From: Chitinophagaceae bacterium
GTDB taxonomy: Bacteria; Bacteroidota; Bacteroidia; Chitinophagales; Chitinophagaceae
Direction of reading: 5' to 3'
DNA length: 64,000 nt
Assembly (NCBI GenBank): GCA_016721385.1
Contig: JADKIE010000004.1
Location: 1 to 64,000 of the forward strand
The notes beneath the pieces are model-generated. The model saw only the letters and a program-made list of their open reading frames with translations. It made no database searches and was not told where the DNA came from. The translations under genes were made by a program, and so were the position numbers. Positions 43,668 to 53,157 of the stretch are shown here, piece after piece (the stretch's first letter is position 1; the number at the start of each line of letters is the position of its first letter).

Positions 43668-43859
43668 ATGAAACAAAATATAGGAACTGTTGATGCTACA
43701 GTTAGGGTATTTTTGAGTGTGTTGATTGCTGTTTTTGGGTATTATTATGCCAGTTGGTGGGGTTTGTTGGCTTTTATTCCTTTAACTACAGCTTTTTTTG
43801 GCGTTTGCCCTTTATATAAATTAATAGGTATAAGCACATTGAAAGAAAAAAGAAAATAG
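43668..43859 (+). CDS. DUF2892 small membrane protein
   Basis: 63 residues with two membrane helices (VRVFLSVLIAVFGYYYA, WGLLAFIPLTTAFFG) and CPLYKLIGIST, the standard DUF2892 form (also found as the tail of YgaP-type rhodaneses). Often associated with sulfur or redox stress; exact role unknown. Last gene of the plus-strand group. Confidence 0.88.
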   Translation: MKQNIGTVDATVRVFLSVLIAVFGYYYASWWGLLAFIPLTTAFFGVCPLYKLIGISTLKEKRK

Positions 43860-43881
43860 AACACGTTTTAGAGCTAAAAAA

Positions 43882-43908
43882 ATGGGGAGATTGTTCTCCT
43901 CATTTTTA
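43882..43908. terminator. Bidirectional terminator
   Basis: ATGGGGAGA and TCTCCTCAT around a TTGT loop, with A-rich and T-rich flanks, between the DUF2892 gene and the convergent regulator gene. Confidence 0.8.
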
Positions 43909-43909
43909 T

Positions 43910-44967
43910 TTAATTCAATAAGGTTCTAAGTTTATTTTCGTTCATAATTTTAATGCAACCATTTTGCATATCAATTAATTTTTCTGTACGAAAATCGCCG
44001 AGTGTTCTAATCAACGATTCGGTAGCTGTGCCTGCAATGGTTGCAAGGCTGTCTCTGCTAATATCTATAACAAAATCTTTAGTTTTTTCTTGCCCGTATT
44101 TTTCCTGCATTCGTAAGAGAGCATCTGCAACTTTTCTTCTTAACGAACTGTAGGCCATGCCTAATAATTGATTCTCTTTGGCAGAAATATTTTTGGCCAG
44201 CAGTTGAATAAATTTTTTAACAATTTCGGGATTGTTGTTTAATAATTCATCAAAATCTTCTTTAGGTATAACAGCCAAATCGGTTTCCTCTAATGCTTCG
44301 GTGGTATCGTTATAAACATTGCCTTCCAGTAAGGCAATATGGCCTAAAAAATCTCCTGGGCTAAATAGTTCTGTAACCAATTCTTTTCCATCTTCATTTA
44401 TTTTGTATGCTTTTACTTTTCCTTTTATTACATAGTAAAGCCTGTTAGGATGGTTACCTTCGGTATAAACTATTTGTTTCTTTTTAAACTTATTAATATT
44501 TCTGCCACTTGTAAATAATTGCATCACATCTTTACCTGTTGATGTGTGTATTAGGTTTGCCAGTCCGTTTAAATCGGGAGAAAGATCATGCATTAACGCA
44601 TCTATTTTTTTTAGACGACCATCTACAGCATTCAATAATTCGGTTCCACTAAAAGGCTTTGTAATGTAATCATCTGCGCCTAGTTCCATTCCTTTTCTAA
44701 AGTCGCTACGCTCTGTTTTTGCAGTTAAAAAAATAAACGGAATATTTTTTATGCTATCATTTTTTGTAACGCATGTAATACACCATAGCCATCCAGCACA
44801 GGCATCATTATGTCGCAAATTATTAAATCGGGAATGTGCTCAATTGCTTTTTCAATGCCAATTTTTCCATTCTCTGCCGTAATTACTTTATAGTTAGACA
44901 GTTCAAGTATTTCGGCAGTATTAATCCGGATGTCGTCATTGTCTTCTATCAGCAAAATCTTTTTCAT
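43910..44967 (-). CDS. Response regulator with REC and Crp/Fnr-type domains, interrupted frame
   Basis: About 352 residues. REC domain 1-120 with acidic pocket IEDND, phospho-acceptor Asp52 (LIICDIMMPVLDGYG), FLTAK and ADDYITKPFSG. A cyclic-nucleotide-binding-like beta-barrel follows (YTEGNHPNRLYYVIKGKVKAYKI, FSPGDFLGHIALLEG), then a Crp-type winged helix whose recognition helix reads TATESLIRTLGDFR, keeping Glu and Arg four apart as in Fnr and Crp, which read TGA half-sites. No Fe-S cysteines. One A missing near 44758. Transcribed with the PAS kinase gene just upstream (1-base gap), its evident partner. Probable regulator of the surrounding boxes. Confidence 0.88.
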
Positions 44968-44968
44968 A

Positions 44969-46608
44969 TTAATTTGCTTTTAAGTTAAATGTTATTATAA
45001 ATTCGGTTCCTTTATCTAATTCGCTTTTACATTCTACTTTGCCATTCATCAATTCGGTATATTTTGAAATGATATGTAAACCTAAACCGGTACCCTGTAT
45101 ATTAGCAGCATTACTGCCACGGAAAAAGCGTTGCATTAAATGTTTTTGATCTTCGACAGAAATACCAATTCCTTTATCTTTTACCGTTAAAATAAAGTCA
45201 TTGCCCTTTACAACTGTTTTAATTTCAATAGCTCCACCTTCAGGCGAAAATTTACTTGCATTTGAAATTAGATTGATGATGATGTGCTTTAATAAGGATA
45301 AATCAAGAAATATTTTTGATTCACCCTCGTGAATGTACCATATTTTCTGTTGATTCTTTAATCCTCCTTTTATTTCTTTAATTAATGTAGTTATTAATTC
45401 ATGTATATCAAATTCAGTTAAACGAATTTGAATTTTACCTTCTTCAATTTTATCTACACTCAAAAATCATTCAACGTATCCGTTAACATACTGATGGATG
45501 AAACCATACGTTGCAAGTGTTTTTCCCGTTTAGGTTGATCTTCGGTTGTAGTATATTTTTCAATTAAATAGGCTGATGAAAGCAAAGTACTTAGTGGAGT
45601 CCTGAATTCATGCGATGCCATTGACACAAATCTTGATTTTAATTCACTTAATTCAATCTCTTTTTCCAGCGCTTTTCGTAAATCTTCTTCAACTTGTTCT
45701 CTTTTCGAAATATCTATAGCAATACCTAAAAACCTGTAACAGTTTCGTTTACATTTTTTATTGCAGTAACTGTTAATGATACAGGAAAAGTAGTGCTATC
45801 TTTTTTGATATAAGTAAATTGCTGCTCTTCATGCAAATTACGTCTGGCTTTTTCTACAATTACGTTAAAATCGTTGGCAATAGTTATTCCCAATTGCTTT
45901 TTCAATTCATTTCTCTTTTTGTCAATTTCTAATTTGCTGTGAAACAAAACAGGAGTCTCTTTATCTATTAACTCTTCGGGGCTATAGCCTAATTTTAATG
46001 CTGCTTCAGGATTAAAAAAGTTTAATAATACCTCTTTCATCTGTTGCTATTATCATAGCGCCGGCATTATCTAAAACAGCTTTTTGAAATGCAATAACAG
46101 AATTAAGTTTATTATTTGCCAGCTCAAGTTGTTGCATGGTAGCTTTCAATGCCTTAGTGCGTTGTTCTATTGTACTGGCTAATTTGTTTTGAAAGATCTC
46201 TGCAGCATTTTCGGCTTTTCTCCTTGCAGTAATGTCAATAATAAAACTTAACACATACTGCTCATTATTTTTGATAAAATTGCTTAAACTTATCTCTACC
46301 TGAAATTCTGTGCCATCTTTTTTTATGGCATGTAAATCTAAACCGGAACCCATTAGCCGGGTACGGGACTCTATAATAAAATTATCGTGGTAATGACTGT
46401 GTTTTTGACGAAACCTTTGCGGAATAAGTACTTCAATATGTTTGCCTAAAAGCTCTTGTTCGGTATAACCAAATTCTTGTAATGCAAATGGATTAGCTGC
46501 TACAATCTTGCCTAAGCTATCGGAAAGCAAAATTCCTATTGTGGCATAAGTAAAAACGCTTTCTGAGAAATTTATATTTTCATTATTACTTGCGAAAGGT
46601 TTTGACAT
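44969..46608 (-). CDS. Double-PAS sensor histidine kinase, FixL-like first PAS, interrupted frame
   Basis: About 547 residues, soluble, no membrane helix. PAS1 (residues 15-130) has FGYTEQELLGKHIEVLIP, FRQKHSHYHDNF and DGTEFQVEISLSNF, close to FixL heme PAS, including a His at the heme-ligand position; the FixL O2-contact Arg is Leu. A coiled linker follows, then PAS2 (IATDERGIIKLFNPEAALKLGYS), HisKA (FVSMASHEFRTPLSTLLSS) and HATPase (INLISNASKFSPEGG, VKDKGIGIS, GTGLGLHIISKY). Shifts near 46030, 45725 and 45465. Partner of the REC-Crp gene one base downstream. Cytoplasmic redox or oxygen sensing is likely but unproven. Confidence 0.87.
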
Positions 46609-46671
46609 AATTTATAGGCTTGTAATAGCCTATTTATGTAACAAGTTCGCAAATAACTTTGGTTTATAAGA

Positions 46672-46705
46672 TGATTGCTATCAGGTTTATGTCTGATAGC
46701 AATCA
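46672..46705. promoter_or_regulatory. Tandem Fnr/FixK-like boxes forming a perfect hairpin
   Basis: TGATTGCTATCA (46672-46683) and TGATAGCAATCA (46694-46705) lie 70 and 92 bases before the PAS kinase start, 22 bases (two helical turns) apart. GATTGCTATCAG and CTGATAGCAATC are exact complements, so the pair also forms a 12-bp stem. Suggests autoregulation of the kinase-regulator operon, or a terminator-like structure. Confidence 0.55.
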
Positions 46706-46737
46706 ATAAGAGGTTGAATGGTTTAATGGTATAAAAG

Positions 46738-46960
46738 TCACTTTTTTGATTTAGCGGCGGAATGCTCTATTTCAAAACTTAATTTTACAGTAATACGATA
46801 CTCCACAATTTTGTTTTTATTTATTACAGCACTTTGATTTTGAATGTAAACGGAACGAATGTTTTTAGCGTTTTTGAGCTTCCAAAACAGTTTGTTGTAC
46901 CGCATCTTCCCATCCTTTTGGTGAGCTACCCATTAGCTCTATTACTTTAATAACTGACAT
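46738..46960 (-). CDS. Dodecin, interrupted frame
   Basis: Not visible as one frame because two bases are missing (GCT[T]CA near 46880 and an A-run near 46868). Repaired, it reads MSVIKVIELMGSSPKGWEDA, VQQTVLEASKTLKNIRSVYI, then a beta-strand pair (KIVEYRITVKLSFEIEH): a 74-residue dodecin. Dodecins form flavin- or CoA-binding dodecamers that store or buffer flavin. First of a run of small genes on the minus strand downstream of YtxH and the holin-like gene. Confidence 0.82.
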
Positions 46961-46971
46961 AAGTTTAAATT

Positions 46972-47270
46972 TTAGTTTCTTACATGCTTAGCAAAAAGGT
47001 TTAATTTTTTACCTGCTTTATCTATAAGTTTTTTGTAAGGAGTGATATGCCAAAATTGAGCATACTTTTTAAAATACTATCCTCTTTATAAATTTGCTCC
47101 TCTTTATGGTGTAAAACTGTTGCAAATGTTTCCTTAGCAAGCACGGATGGCTGCAAATAGTGTTTAAATTCGTTCCATTGAAATTTTATTTTTTCTTCAA
47201 GTTCCCGTTGTTCAATTCGCATTCTTTTTTTTTCGGCCTGTAATTGTTTTATGCTTTTAATCTTCTTCAT
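46972..47270 (-). CDS. Hypothetical small charged protein, shifted C-terminus
   Basis: About 99 residues: a strongly charged N-terminal coiled coil (KKIKSIKQLQAEKKRMRIEQ) and a C-terminal amphipathic part. The open frame stops at 47022, but one A restored in the run near 47030 extends it with KKLIDKAGKKLNLFAKHVRN to 46972. Overlaps the end of the holin-like gene by 14 bases, so it is translationally coupled. Family unrecognised; genes of this type accompany DUF1469/holin-like proteins in Bacteroidota. Confidence 0.6.
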
Positions 47271-47611
47271 CGTGTTTAAATAATTGCTGAATAATGGAAT
47301 TCATTACCGGCAAACGTATTATTTTGCCTCTGGCTGTCCAAACAACTAGGCCAAGCAACATATAAATACCCGCCATTATTAAAAAACCAAGCCACATAGT
47401 GCCAAGCCATATGCCAATTAAAATAGAAAGAGCAATGCTTACAAAAATTATAAAAAGCAAAACAATCCCTGCAACAACCACTCCTGCAATTAAATTTGCA
47501 ATTACGGTTGATGATTTTCTGCTGTACTTAATTTTACTGATTCTATTCGGGTATTTACATACCCTTAATTGAATCTATTAATTCTTCTGCTTTTGCAAAT
47601 GCTCTTTCCAT
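47257..47611 (-). CDS. Holin-like superfamily (DUF1469/YqjE-type) membrane protein, interrupted frame
   Basis: Repaired start at ATG 47611 gives MERAFAKAEELIDSIKGYVN, TRIESVKLSTAEKSSTVIAN, then two membrane helices (AGIVLLFIIFVSIALSILIGIWLG, FLIMAGIYMLLGLVVW) and a basic/acidic tail (FKHDEED). About 118 residues. One G and one A are missing near 47560 and 47520. Despite the domain name this is a chromosomal envelope protein and not a phage lysis gene. Usually neighbours YtxH, as here. Confidence 0.75.
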
Positions 47612-47631
47612 TTTGTTTGGTTTAACGAATT

Positions 47632-47868
47632 TTATGCAAATTCATTTACTTTGTCGATAACGGTTTTTTCAAATTCTTCTTTAAACTCATTTAACCTATC
47701 TTTTCCTTTGTTAAATTTGTTTTTTACACCATCGGCTAACTTTTTCCCCTGGTCACTAATTTTTCTACGGGTTTCAATACCTTTATCAGGCGCAAATAAA
47801 ATTCCTAAAACGGCACCAGCTGCTATACCAGCGGCTACAGATGCCAATATTTTACCACTTGTGTTCAT
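47632..47868 (-). CDS. YtxH domain-containing protein
   Basis: 78 residues from ATG 47868. MNTSGKILASVAAGIAAGAV gives the glycine-rich membrane helix ending in LGILFAPDKG, then ETRRKISDQGKKLADGVKNK and an amphipathic tail, the standard YtxH layout. General-stress-associated; function unknown. The upstream in-frame ATG at 47901 is less likely. Heads the YtxH, holin-like, coiled-coil, dodecin gene run. Confidence 0.87.
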   Translation of the reverse strand: MNTSGKILASVAAGIAAGAVLGILFAPDKGIETRRKISDQGKKLADGVKNKFNKGKDRLNEFKEEFEKTVIDKVNEFA

Positions 47869-47951
47869 AATAAATAATTTAATTGTTATTAATACATGCA
47901 AGGTAGTTGAGCAGTATTGTGTTTACAATGACAGCCCTCAATGGAATGAAT

Positions 47952-47963
47952 GAAGTTAGTCAA
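47952..47963. promoter_or_regulatory. Fnr/FixK-like box (TGAAGTTAGTCA)
   Basis: Core TGA-N6-TCA centred 90 bases before the YtxH ATG; weaker flanks than the others. The rest of the spacer 47869-48122 shows nothing further. Confidence 0.35.
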
Positions 47964-48122
47964 CCAAAGAACATTTTTATTAATTGCTTATAATCATTTA
48001 GTTGCCTGATGGTAAATGTTTTTTTTGAGCATAAACGTATATTATTTTACATAGGATTTTCGAAGGATATTGGATTTACGCCGCTAAATTTCTATTTGGC
48101 CCCTTAACTTTTTAGTAATGGG

Positions 48123-49129
48123 TTAATTAGCGGGAGATAAGGTTTGATTGGCTTCTTTTTTCTTTTGTTTTTCCAGTCTTTTAAAATAACCTCTAAGCAA
48201 AAAACTACTTTTAATGGCTCCCATGGTTTGATTAAAGCCTTCTGTACCTTTTTGAATATTATCGAGGCTGGTATTAAGTTTTGTAACAATAGCCGAATCT
48301 TTCAGCAAAGCATTAACGGTGCCTTTTCCGTTATTAATATCATGTTGTATGCCTTCAACCAGTTGGCTTAGGTTTGCTGCCAACACATCAGCCTCATCGC
48401 CAACTACTTTTATTTTAGATACAGCTTCATTTAAATTATAAGCAAAGGAAGTATCTGCTAATAATGCACCAACAGAGCCTTTCCCTTTTTTTACATTTAT
48501 AATTATAGTATTTAACTCATCAACCATATTACCAGCCTTACCTGTGGCCAGGCGTATATTATTTGCAGAACTTCTTAGCGATAACGGCAAAGTATTATCA
48601 TTTAATAAATTCCACAAAGCTGTACTGTTGTTTAGCCTTTGTACCGTTGTTTTTAAACCTTCTGCAATTTCTGCAACTGTTTTGTTTGTGCCCGATAATT
48701 TTTGAAGCATCTCCTCTGTATCTACACTTTTTTTTATTGGTAAAATATCCCCTTCTTCAGCAAATGTTGCAGGTTGCTTTGCTGCAACAATGTTTACCAC
48801 TTTATTGCCAACCAATCCATCTGTTCCTATTGATACAATTGCATTTTTTTTAATAATATTTTTCATTTTAGTATCTATCGTCATTGTTACTTCAATGAGT
48901 GTATCGTTTAAAATGGTTATTTTTTTTACGGTGCCTGCCTGTATTCCGGAAAAACGAACATTGTTTCCGGCAACCAAACCGTTAACATTTTCAAACCTTG
49001 CTTTTAGTAAATAATAGCTGCCAAATAAACTTCTGTTTTTCCTATCATATATAATAAAAGCACAAGAAACAATAATCCTCCAATTATAAATCCTCCTAGT
49101 TTAACATTATTTATTGTACGCTTTGCCAT
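48123..49129 (-). CDS. mlaD: MlaD/MCE family lipid-transport protein, shifted N-terminus
   Basis: ATG 49129 opens MAKRTINNVKLGGFIIGGLL with one membrane helix (LLFLVLLLYMIG). The MCE domain has VNGLVAGNNVRFSGIQAGTVKKI and VSIGTDGLVGNKVVNIV. A long helical C-terminal part carries repeated NxGKG(T/S)VxALLxD motifs (KKGKGSVGALLADTSFAYNL, NGKGTVNALLKDSAIVTKL). One A missing near 49030. About 336 residues. Periplasmic subunit of a phospholipid ABC transporter, 5 bases after the ATPase gene. Confidence 0.88.
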
Positions 49130-49134
49130 AATTG

Positions 49135-49914
49135 TTATTCAAAAAATTGTTTAACCTTGCTATCTTCATTTTGTTTTAATTCCATGTACGTGCCACTTGC
49201 ATAGCAACGGCCATCTAAAAGAATAATAATTCTGTCGCTTGCCATCCGCACACAGTTCATGTCATGCGAAATAATAAGAGATGTGGTATTGTATTTTTGC
49301 TGTATTTCTCTTATCAATTCAATAATTTCTTTGCCTGTAATAGGGTCTAGGCCGGTAGTTGGCTCATCGTACAAAATAATTTCGGGCTTTAAAATTAAGG
49401 TACGTGCCAGTGCAATACGTTTTCGCATGCCGCCCGATAATTCAACAGGCATCATGTCAATGGTATGTTTTAAGCCTACATCATCCAGCGCTTCCAATAC
49501 CATTGTATTTACTTCTTGCTGCGATACTTCTATCCAGTGCCTTCGTAATGGAAACTCAAGGTTTTCTCTTATTGTCATGGAATCATACAAGGCATTGCTT
49601 TGAAATAAAAAACCAACTTTAGCTCTTATTTTGTCAAGTTCGGCTATATTCAAATCAGGTATGTTTTTTCCAAACATTTCAATTCGGCCTTTATCGGGTG
49701 TTAATAAGCCAATAATGCATTTTATGAGCACAGATTTTCCGGAACCTGATTTACCTAATACTACAATAGCTTCACCTTTTTCTATTTCTAAATTAAAATC
49801 AATCAAAACATTATTATTTCCAAACGACTTATAAAGGTTGCGTATGCTCATTACATAAGCAGGAGCTTTATTTTGTATTTGGTTACCGGCTTTTAAGTTT
49901 TCTGTAAGCGTCAT
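49135..49914 (-). CDS. mlaF: MlaF-type ABC transporter ATPase
   Basis: 259 residues, intact. Walker A GKSGSGKSVLIK, Q-loop FLFQSNALYDSMTI, signature LSGGMRKRIALART, Walker B IILYDEPTTGLD, and switch His (IISHDMN). The GGM-R-K-R signature is that of MlaF proteins. Powers phospholipid movement across the envelope with MlaE and MlaD encoded next to it. The start may be a later ATG (49845, MSIRNLYKSFG). Confidence 0.92.
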   Translation of the reverse strand: MTLTENLKAGNQIQNKAPAYVMSIRNLYKSFGNNNVLIDFNLEIEKGEAIVVLGKSGSGKSVLIKCIIGLLTPDKGRIEMFGKNIPDLNIAELDKIRAKVGFLFQSNALYDSMTIRENLEFPLRRHWIEVSQQEVNTMVLEALDDVGLKHTIDMMPVELSGGMRKRIALARTLILKPEIILYDEPTTGLDPITGKEIIELIREIQQKYNTTSLIISHDMNCVRMASDRIIILLDGRCYASGTYMELKQNEDSKVKQFFE

Positions 49915-49925
49915 GTTAAATACTT

Positions 49926-50692
49926 TTATGTAAAACCTAAAGCATCTGTTATTTGTACTGCCAATAAATCAATAACAAAAATTAAAACAGATGATACAAC
50001 AACTGCAGAGTTTGCCGATCTGCCAACACCTTCTGTTCCTTTATTGCTATTAAACCCTTTATCACATCCAATTATGCCAACGGCAAAGCCAAAAAAATAG
50101 CTTTTAATAAATGCAGGTAGTACATCATTAAACGAAAGCGAATCAAATACCTGCATCCAAAATAAAGTAAAACTGGTATTGCCTCGTATATTTACTCCAA
50201 GCCACGAGCCATACAACGAAATAGCATCGCCAAGCATTACCAACACAGGTAACATAAAAGTAGCAGCCAATACTCTCGTTACAACAAGATATTTAAAAGG
50301 GTTGGTGCCACTTACTTCCATAGCATCAATTTGCTCTGTAACCTTCATTGAGCCAAGCTCTGCACCAATGCTACTACCAATTTTGCCTGCAAAAATCAGC
50401 GCTGTAATTACAGGGCCAATTTCTCTGATAATTGAAATGCCTACTATTACAGGCAATTGTGATTCTACTCCATAATCAATCATAGAGGGGCGTAATTGCA
50501 TGGTTAAAACCAAGCCCATTATAAATGCGGTAAGGCCAACAAGAGGTAACGATTTGTAACCAATAACAAAACATTGCCTGAAAAATTTGCAATTTCGTAA
50601 CGGGGCTTAAAGCACTGATTAAAAAACGAAAGCTAAAACGGGAGATGTCTCCGGCTTCGGATAAAATCTGTGTAATAAAAATTATTTTTCAT
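49926..50692 (-). CDS. mlaE: MlaE-type ABC transporter permease, shifted N-terminus
   Basis: Five-helix permease. GLVLTMQLRPSMIDYG, ISIIREIGPVITALIFAGKIGSSIGAELGSMKVTEQIDAMEVSG and GCDKGFNSNKGTEGVGRSA are diagnostic. The continuous frame starts at 50519; repairing several runs at 50530-50680 gives the usual N-terminus (SEAGDISRFSFRFLISALSP) and ATG 50692, about 255 residues. Part of the operon following the pyridoxamine oxidase-like gene (11 bases). Confidence 0.9.
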
Positions 50693-50703
50693 TATCAAGT
50701 TGC

Positions 50704-51156
50704 TTAGCTCTCAAATCGTCCTGTTTTTTTTGTAATTATTATACGGTAAATAACAGGCTTTAAATTTCCGGGAGACCGTGGATGAATTCGTTCTTCAATC
50801 ATTTCGGGTGGGGCTGCAGTTTCACTTATTTTTAAGCGCATTAATTTATCTACAAAAAACTTCATGGCATAGTATCTGTCACGTTCATCGGTAAGTTCCT
50901 GATATTGTCCCCAGAGAATAACGCTCTTCCAGTTATTAAAATTCTTGATGTCATCAACTTCTATGCACACATTTGGGTTATTGCGCATTAAGTTTATTTT
51001 TAAACCCTCTAACGAGTGTGCAATTATTGATTTACCGTCGTAAACGTAGCTTATAGGTACTACATAATTTTGTCTTTCATCATTACAACCCAAGTGCCCA
51101 ACTATATTTCTGTATAGTACTTCTTCAATTTGCTCATCTGTTAATTTACCAATCAT
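50704..51156 (-). CDS. Pyridoxamine 5'-phosphate oxidase-like FMN-binding split-barrel protein
   Basis: 150 residues, intact. MIGKLTDEQIEEVLYRNIVG, HLGCNDERQNYVVPISYVYDGKSIIAHS and NPNVCIEVDDIKNFNNWKSVILWGQYQEL fit the NimA-like/PNPOx-like split barrel. Many relatives bind FMN, F420 or heme and reduce nitro compounds or quinones. Encoded between a Usp gene and mlaE with 11-18-base gaps, in a single apparent operon. Confidence 0.87.
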   Translation of the reverse strand: MIGKLTDEQIEEVLYRNIVGHLGCNDERQNYVVPISYVYDGKSIIAHSLEGLKINLMRNNPNVCIEVDDIKNFNNWKSVILWGQYQELTDERDRYYAMKFFVDKLMRLKISETAAPPEMIEERIHPRSPGNLKPVIYRIIITKKTGRFES

Positions 51157-51174
51157 TCCTTGTTTTTTAAGTGA

Positions 51175-51993
51175 TTAATCATGTAATGCCATAACAGGTA
51201 CATGGCTGTGTAACACTAATTGTTTTGAATGGCTTTTATGTGTAATTTGCTCAATTAAATTGTGGCGTTTAGGCAATACAATAAGCAGGTCAATGTCAAT
51301 TTTTTCAGCAAAATCTATTATACCTTCATCAATATTTTTATGTGTAATAAAATGATACTGAGGTTTAATATTCCATGTCATTTCCTGAAACAAGCCCGAT
51401 TGAAAAATCAGATCAGGATTAAAGGATTCTTGTTTCCCAGTATTAAGTATATGAAACTCTGCTTTGAAATCGGTGATTAATGTTTTAATTTCATCAACAG
51501 GAACTGTATCAACTACTTTGTCAAAATCGCATGCCAATCCAATTTTTTTTATATGTTCAAATTTTGCGCCCAATGGCACTGTAATTAGCGGATGCATTAA
51601 ATGTTTTATGGCAAAAATGGTATGGCTGCCAAAAATAATACGTTCAGCGGCTGTAGTTCCCTGACTTCCCATTATTACAGCATAAGGATTTACTTTTTTA
51701 CATAATTCGTTTAGTTCATAAAATAAAACACCTTCTCTAACTTCCACATCTATGGTTGTTTTTCCGTCCGACAAATAAAGCAAATCATTTTTTTGCTTGT
51801 TAATTTCTGTTAATGCATCTTGCATCATATCATCTGCATTTGCCGCTAACGGCACTTCGCTGTATGCTACAGGTATTTGAAATGTATGAAATAACAAAAC
51901 ATTGCCATTTATAGCTTGGGCCATATTAAATGCATACTGTGCTGCATTTATTGCAGCTGCAGAAAAATCGGTTGCAACTATTATAGGTTTCAT
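51175..51993 (-). CDS. Universal stress protein with two Usp domains
   Basis: 272 residues, intact. Domain 1: MKPIIVATDFSAAAINAAQYAFNMA, VIMGSQGTTAAERIIFGSHT, ending in PLITVPLGA. Domain 2 (150-272): KKIGLACDFDKVVDTVPVDEI and DLLIVLPKRHNLIEQITHKSHSKQL with a degenerate nucleotide loop. Domain 1 lacks a clean G-2x-G-9x-G(S/T) ATP loop, so nucleotide binding is doubtful. Second gene of the baeRF operon. Confidence 0.88.
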   Translation of the reverse strand: MKPIIVATDFSAAAINAAQYAFNMAQAINGNVLLFHTFQIPVAYSEVPLAANADDMMQDALTEINKQKNDLLYLSDGKTTIDVEVREGVLFYELNELCKKVNPYAVIMGSQGTTAAERIIFGSHTIFAIKHLMHPLITVPLGAKFEHIKKIGLACDFDKVVDTVPVDEIKTLITDFKAEFHILNTGKQESFNPDLIFQSGLFQEMTWNIKPQYHFITHKNIDEGIIDFAEKIDIDLLIVLPKRHNLIEQITHKSHSKQLVLHSHVPVMALHD

Positions 51994-52010
51994 AAATCTG
52001 TTTTTTAAGT

Positions 52011-53108
52011 TTAATAATATTCTATCAAAGCAATGTGATTATATTTGGTTAAAACGCCTTCATCTACAAATTCAATATCACCGCCATTTTCAAGCACTTT
52101 TTCAATTACATCATCCACAGCATCTTTTATAAAAGAAAAAGTATTGTAAGGGTGAGCAATTTTGTAAATAATATCTTTGTTGCTACTTTGTTGTGCCGCA
52201 TACATGTAATTTTTTTCAACAACCAATAATTTTCCTTTTAAATTCATTGCATCGTGCCATACATTTTTAATGCCTGTTGCTAATTTTTTTGTATCTGCTG
52301 CAGCCTCTATTTTCGTAAGTAATTCTTTATGAAATGTATTTTGCCAATTTTTAATATACGGTTCTAATACTTGTTTTAATTCATGTGTTGTTGTTTCTTC
52401 GTAATTACCGTGTATGTATTCAATAATAGCATTGGTATGCCTTGTAATTTTACTAAAATGACCTGATATTCGTTTTGTTCCCAAAACAAAAAGCGGTAAG
52501 TGGTAGTTATTAAGTATTGGTTCTAATTCATTATCTACCTGATGTACGAATTTATCCATCAAAATTTCTTTCCGATCTTGAATGTTGGTAAAATTTGCTA
52601 CCCTTTCCGGAATATCGTTTTCGTTTGGAAAAATTGAAGTATGAGTATTGATTAATATTCTTGCAAAATTTTCTGAATTGCCAAGAAATATGCGGCATTC
52701 TTTACTGCTTAACATTAATATAAGAAATTTGTGAAGCTGTTTTTTACAATAAACTAAATCTCTTATTTCAAATGATTCGTCAATTATAATTTTTTCTTCA
52801 AGAGCAATATCTAAATACAATACTTTTTCAAATACCGGCGACACGTATATTGCAATACTCTTTTTATGTGTGCCAAAATTCAGGTCCTTAATAAGGCGAC
52901 TTAATTTTTCAATAACTATACTGCTTAATTCGTTGGGATAGTTATTCTTTAGCTCTTTTTCAACTTTTGTTGCAGCAGCTTTTAATGCACTTGCTATTTC
53001 AAATTTTGAACTCATTTTTGGTTCAAATGGCAGTATAATGGAAACCGCAGGCCTGTAGTGTACCGCTTCCATTACTTCTCTTATTTCGGGTGTGGCTATT
53101 GTGTTCAT
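52011..53108 (-). CDS. baeRF3-type (archaeo-eukaryotic release factor-like) protein
   Basis: About 365 residues from ATG 53108, intact. HYRPAVSIILPFEPKMSSKF, GTHKKSIAIYVSP, HKFLILMLSSKECRIFLG, VLGTKRISGHFSKITRHTNAII and a C-terminal GGDIEFVDEGVLTKYNHIALIEYY are the layout of bacterial eRF1-like family 3 proteins. These lack a clear GGQ hydrolase loop and are predicted to act on ribosomes under stress. First gene of a six-gene operon (17, 18, 11, 11 and 5-base gaps) running to mlaD. A perfect Fnr-like palindrome lies 55 bases upstream. Confidence 0.75.
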   Translation of the reverse strand: MNTIATPEIREVMEAVHYRPAVSIILPFEPKMSSKFEIASALKAAATKVEKELKNNYPNELSSIVIEKLSRLIKDLNFGTHKKSIAIYVSPVFEKVLYLDIALEEKIIIDESFEIRDLVYCKKQLHKFLILMLSSKECRIFLGNSENFARILINTHTSIFPNENDIPERVANFTNIQDRKEILMDKFVHQVDNELEPILNNYHLPLFVLGTKRISGHFSKITRHTNAIIEYIHGNYEETTTHELKQVLEPYIKNWQNTFHKELLTKIEAAADTKKLATGIKNVWHDAMNLKGKLLVVEKNYMYAAQQSSNKDIIYKIAHPYNTFSFIKDAVDDVIEKVLENGGDIEFVDEGVLTKYNHIALIEYY

Positions 53109-53157
53109 AGCAATTTGTTTAGATAACAAATCTACCTTTAAGAGAAATTATAAACAT

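Noticed and set aside
47257..47611. Holin-like protein as evidence of a prophage
   Set aside because: DUF1469/YqjE-type proteins are chromosomal envelope proteins; no lysin, capsid or tail genes are present.
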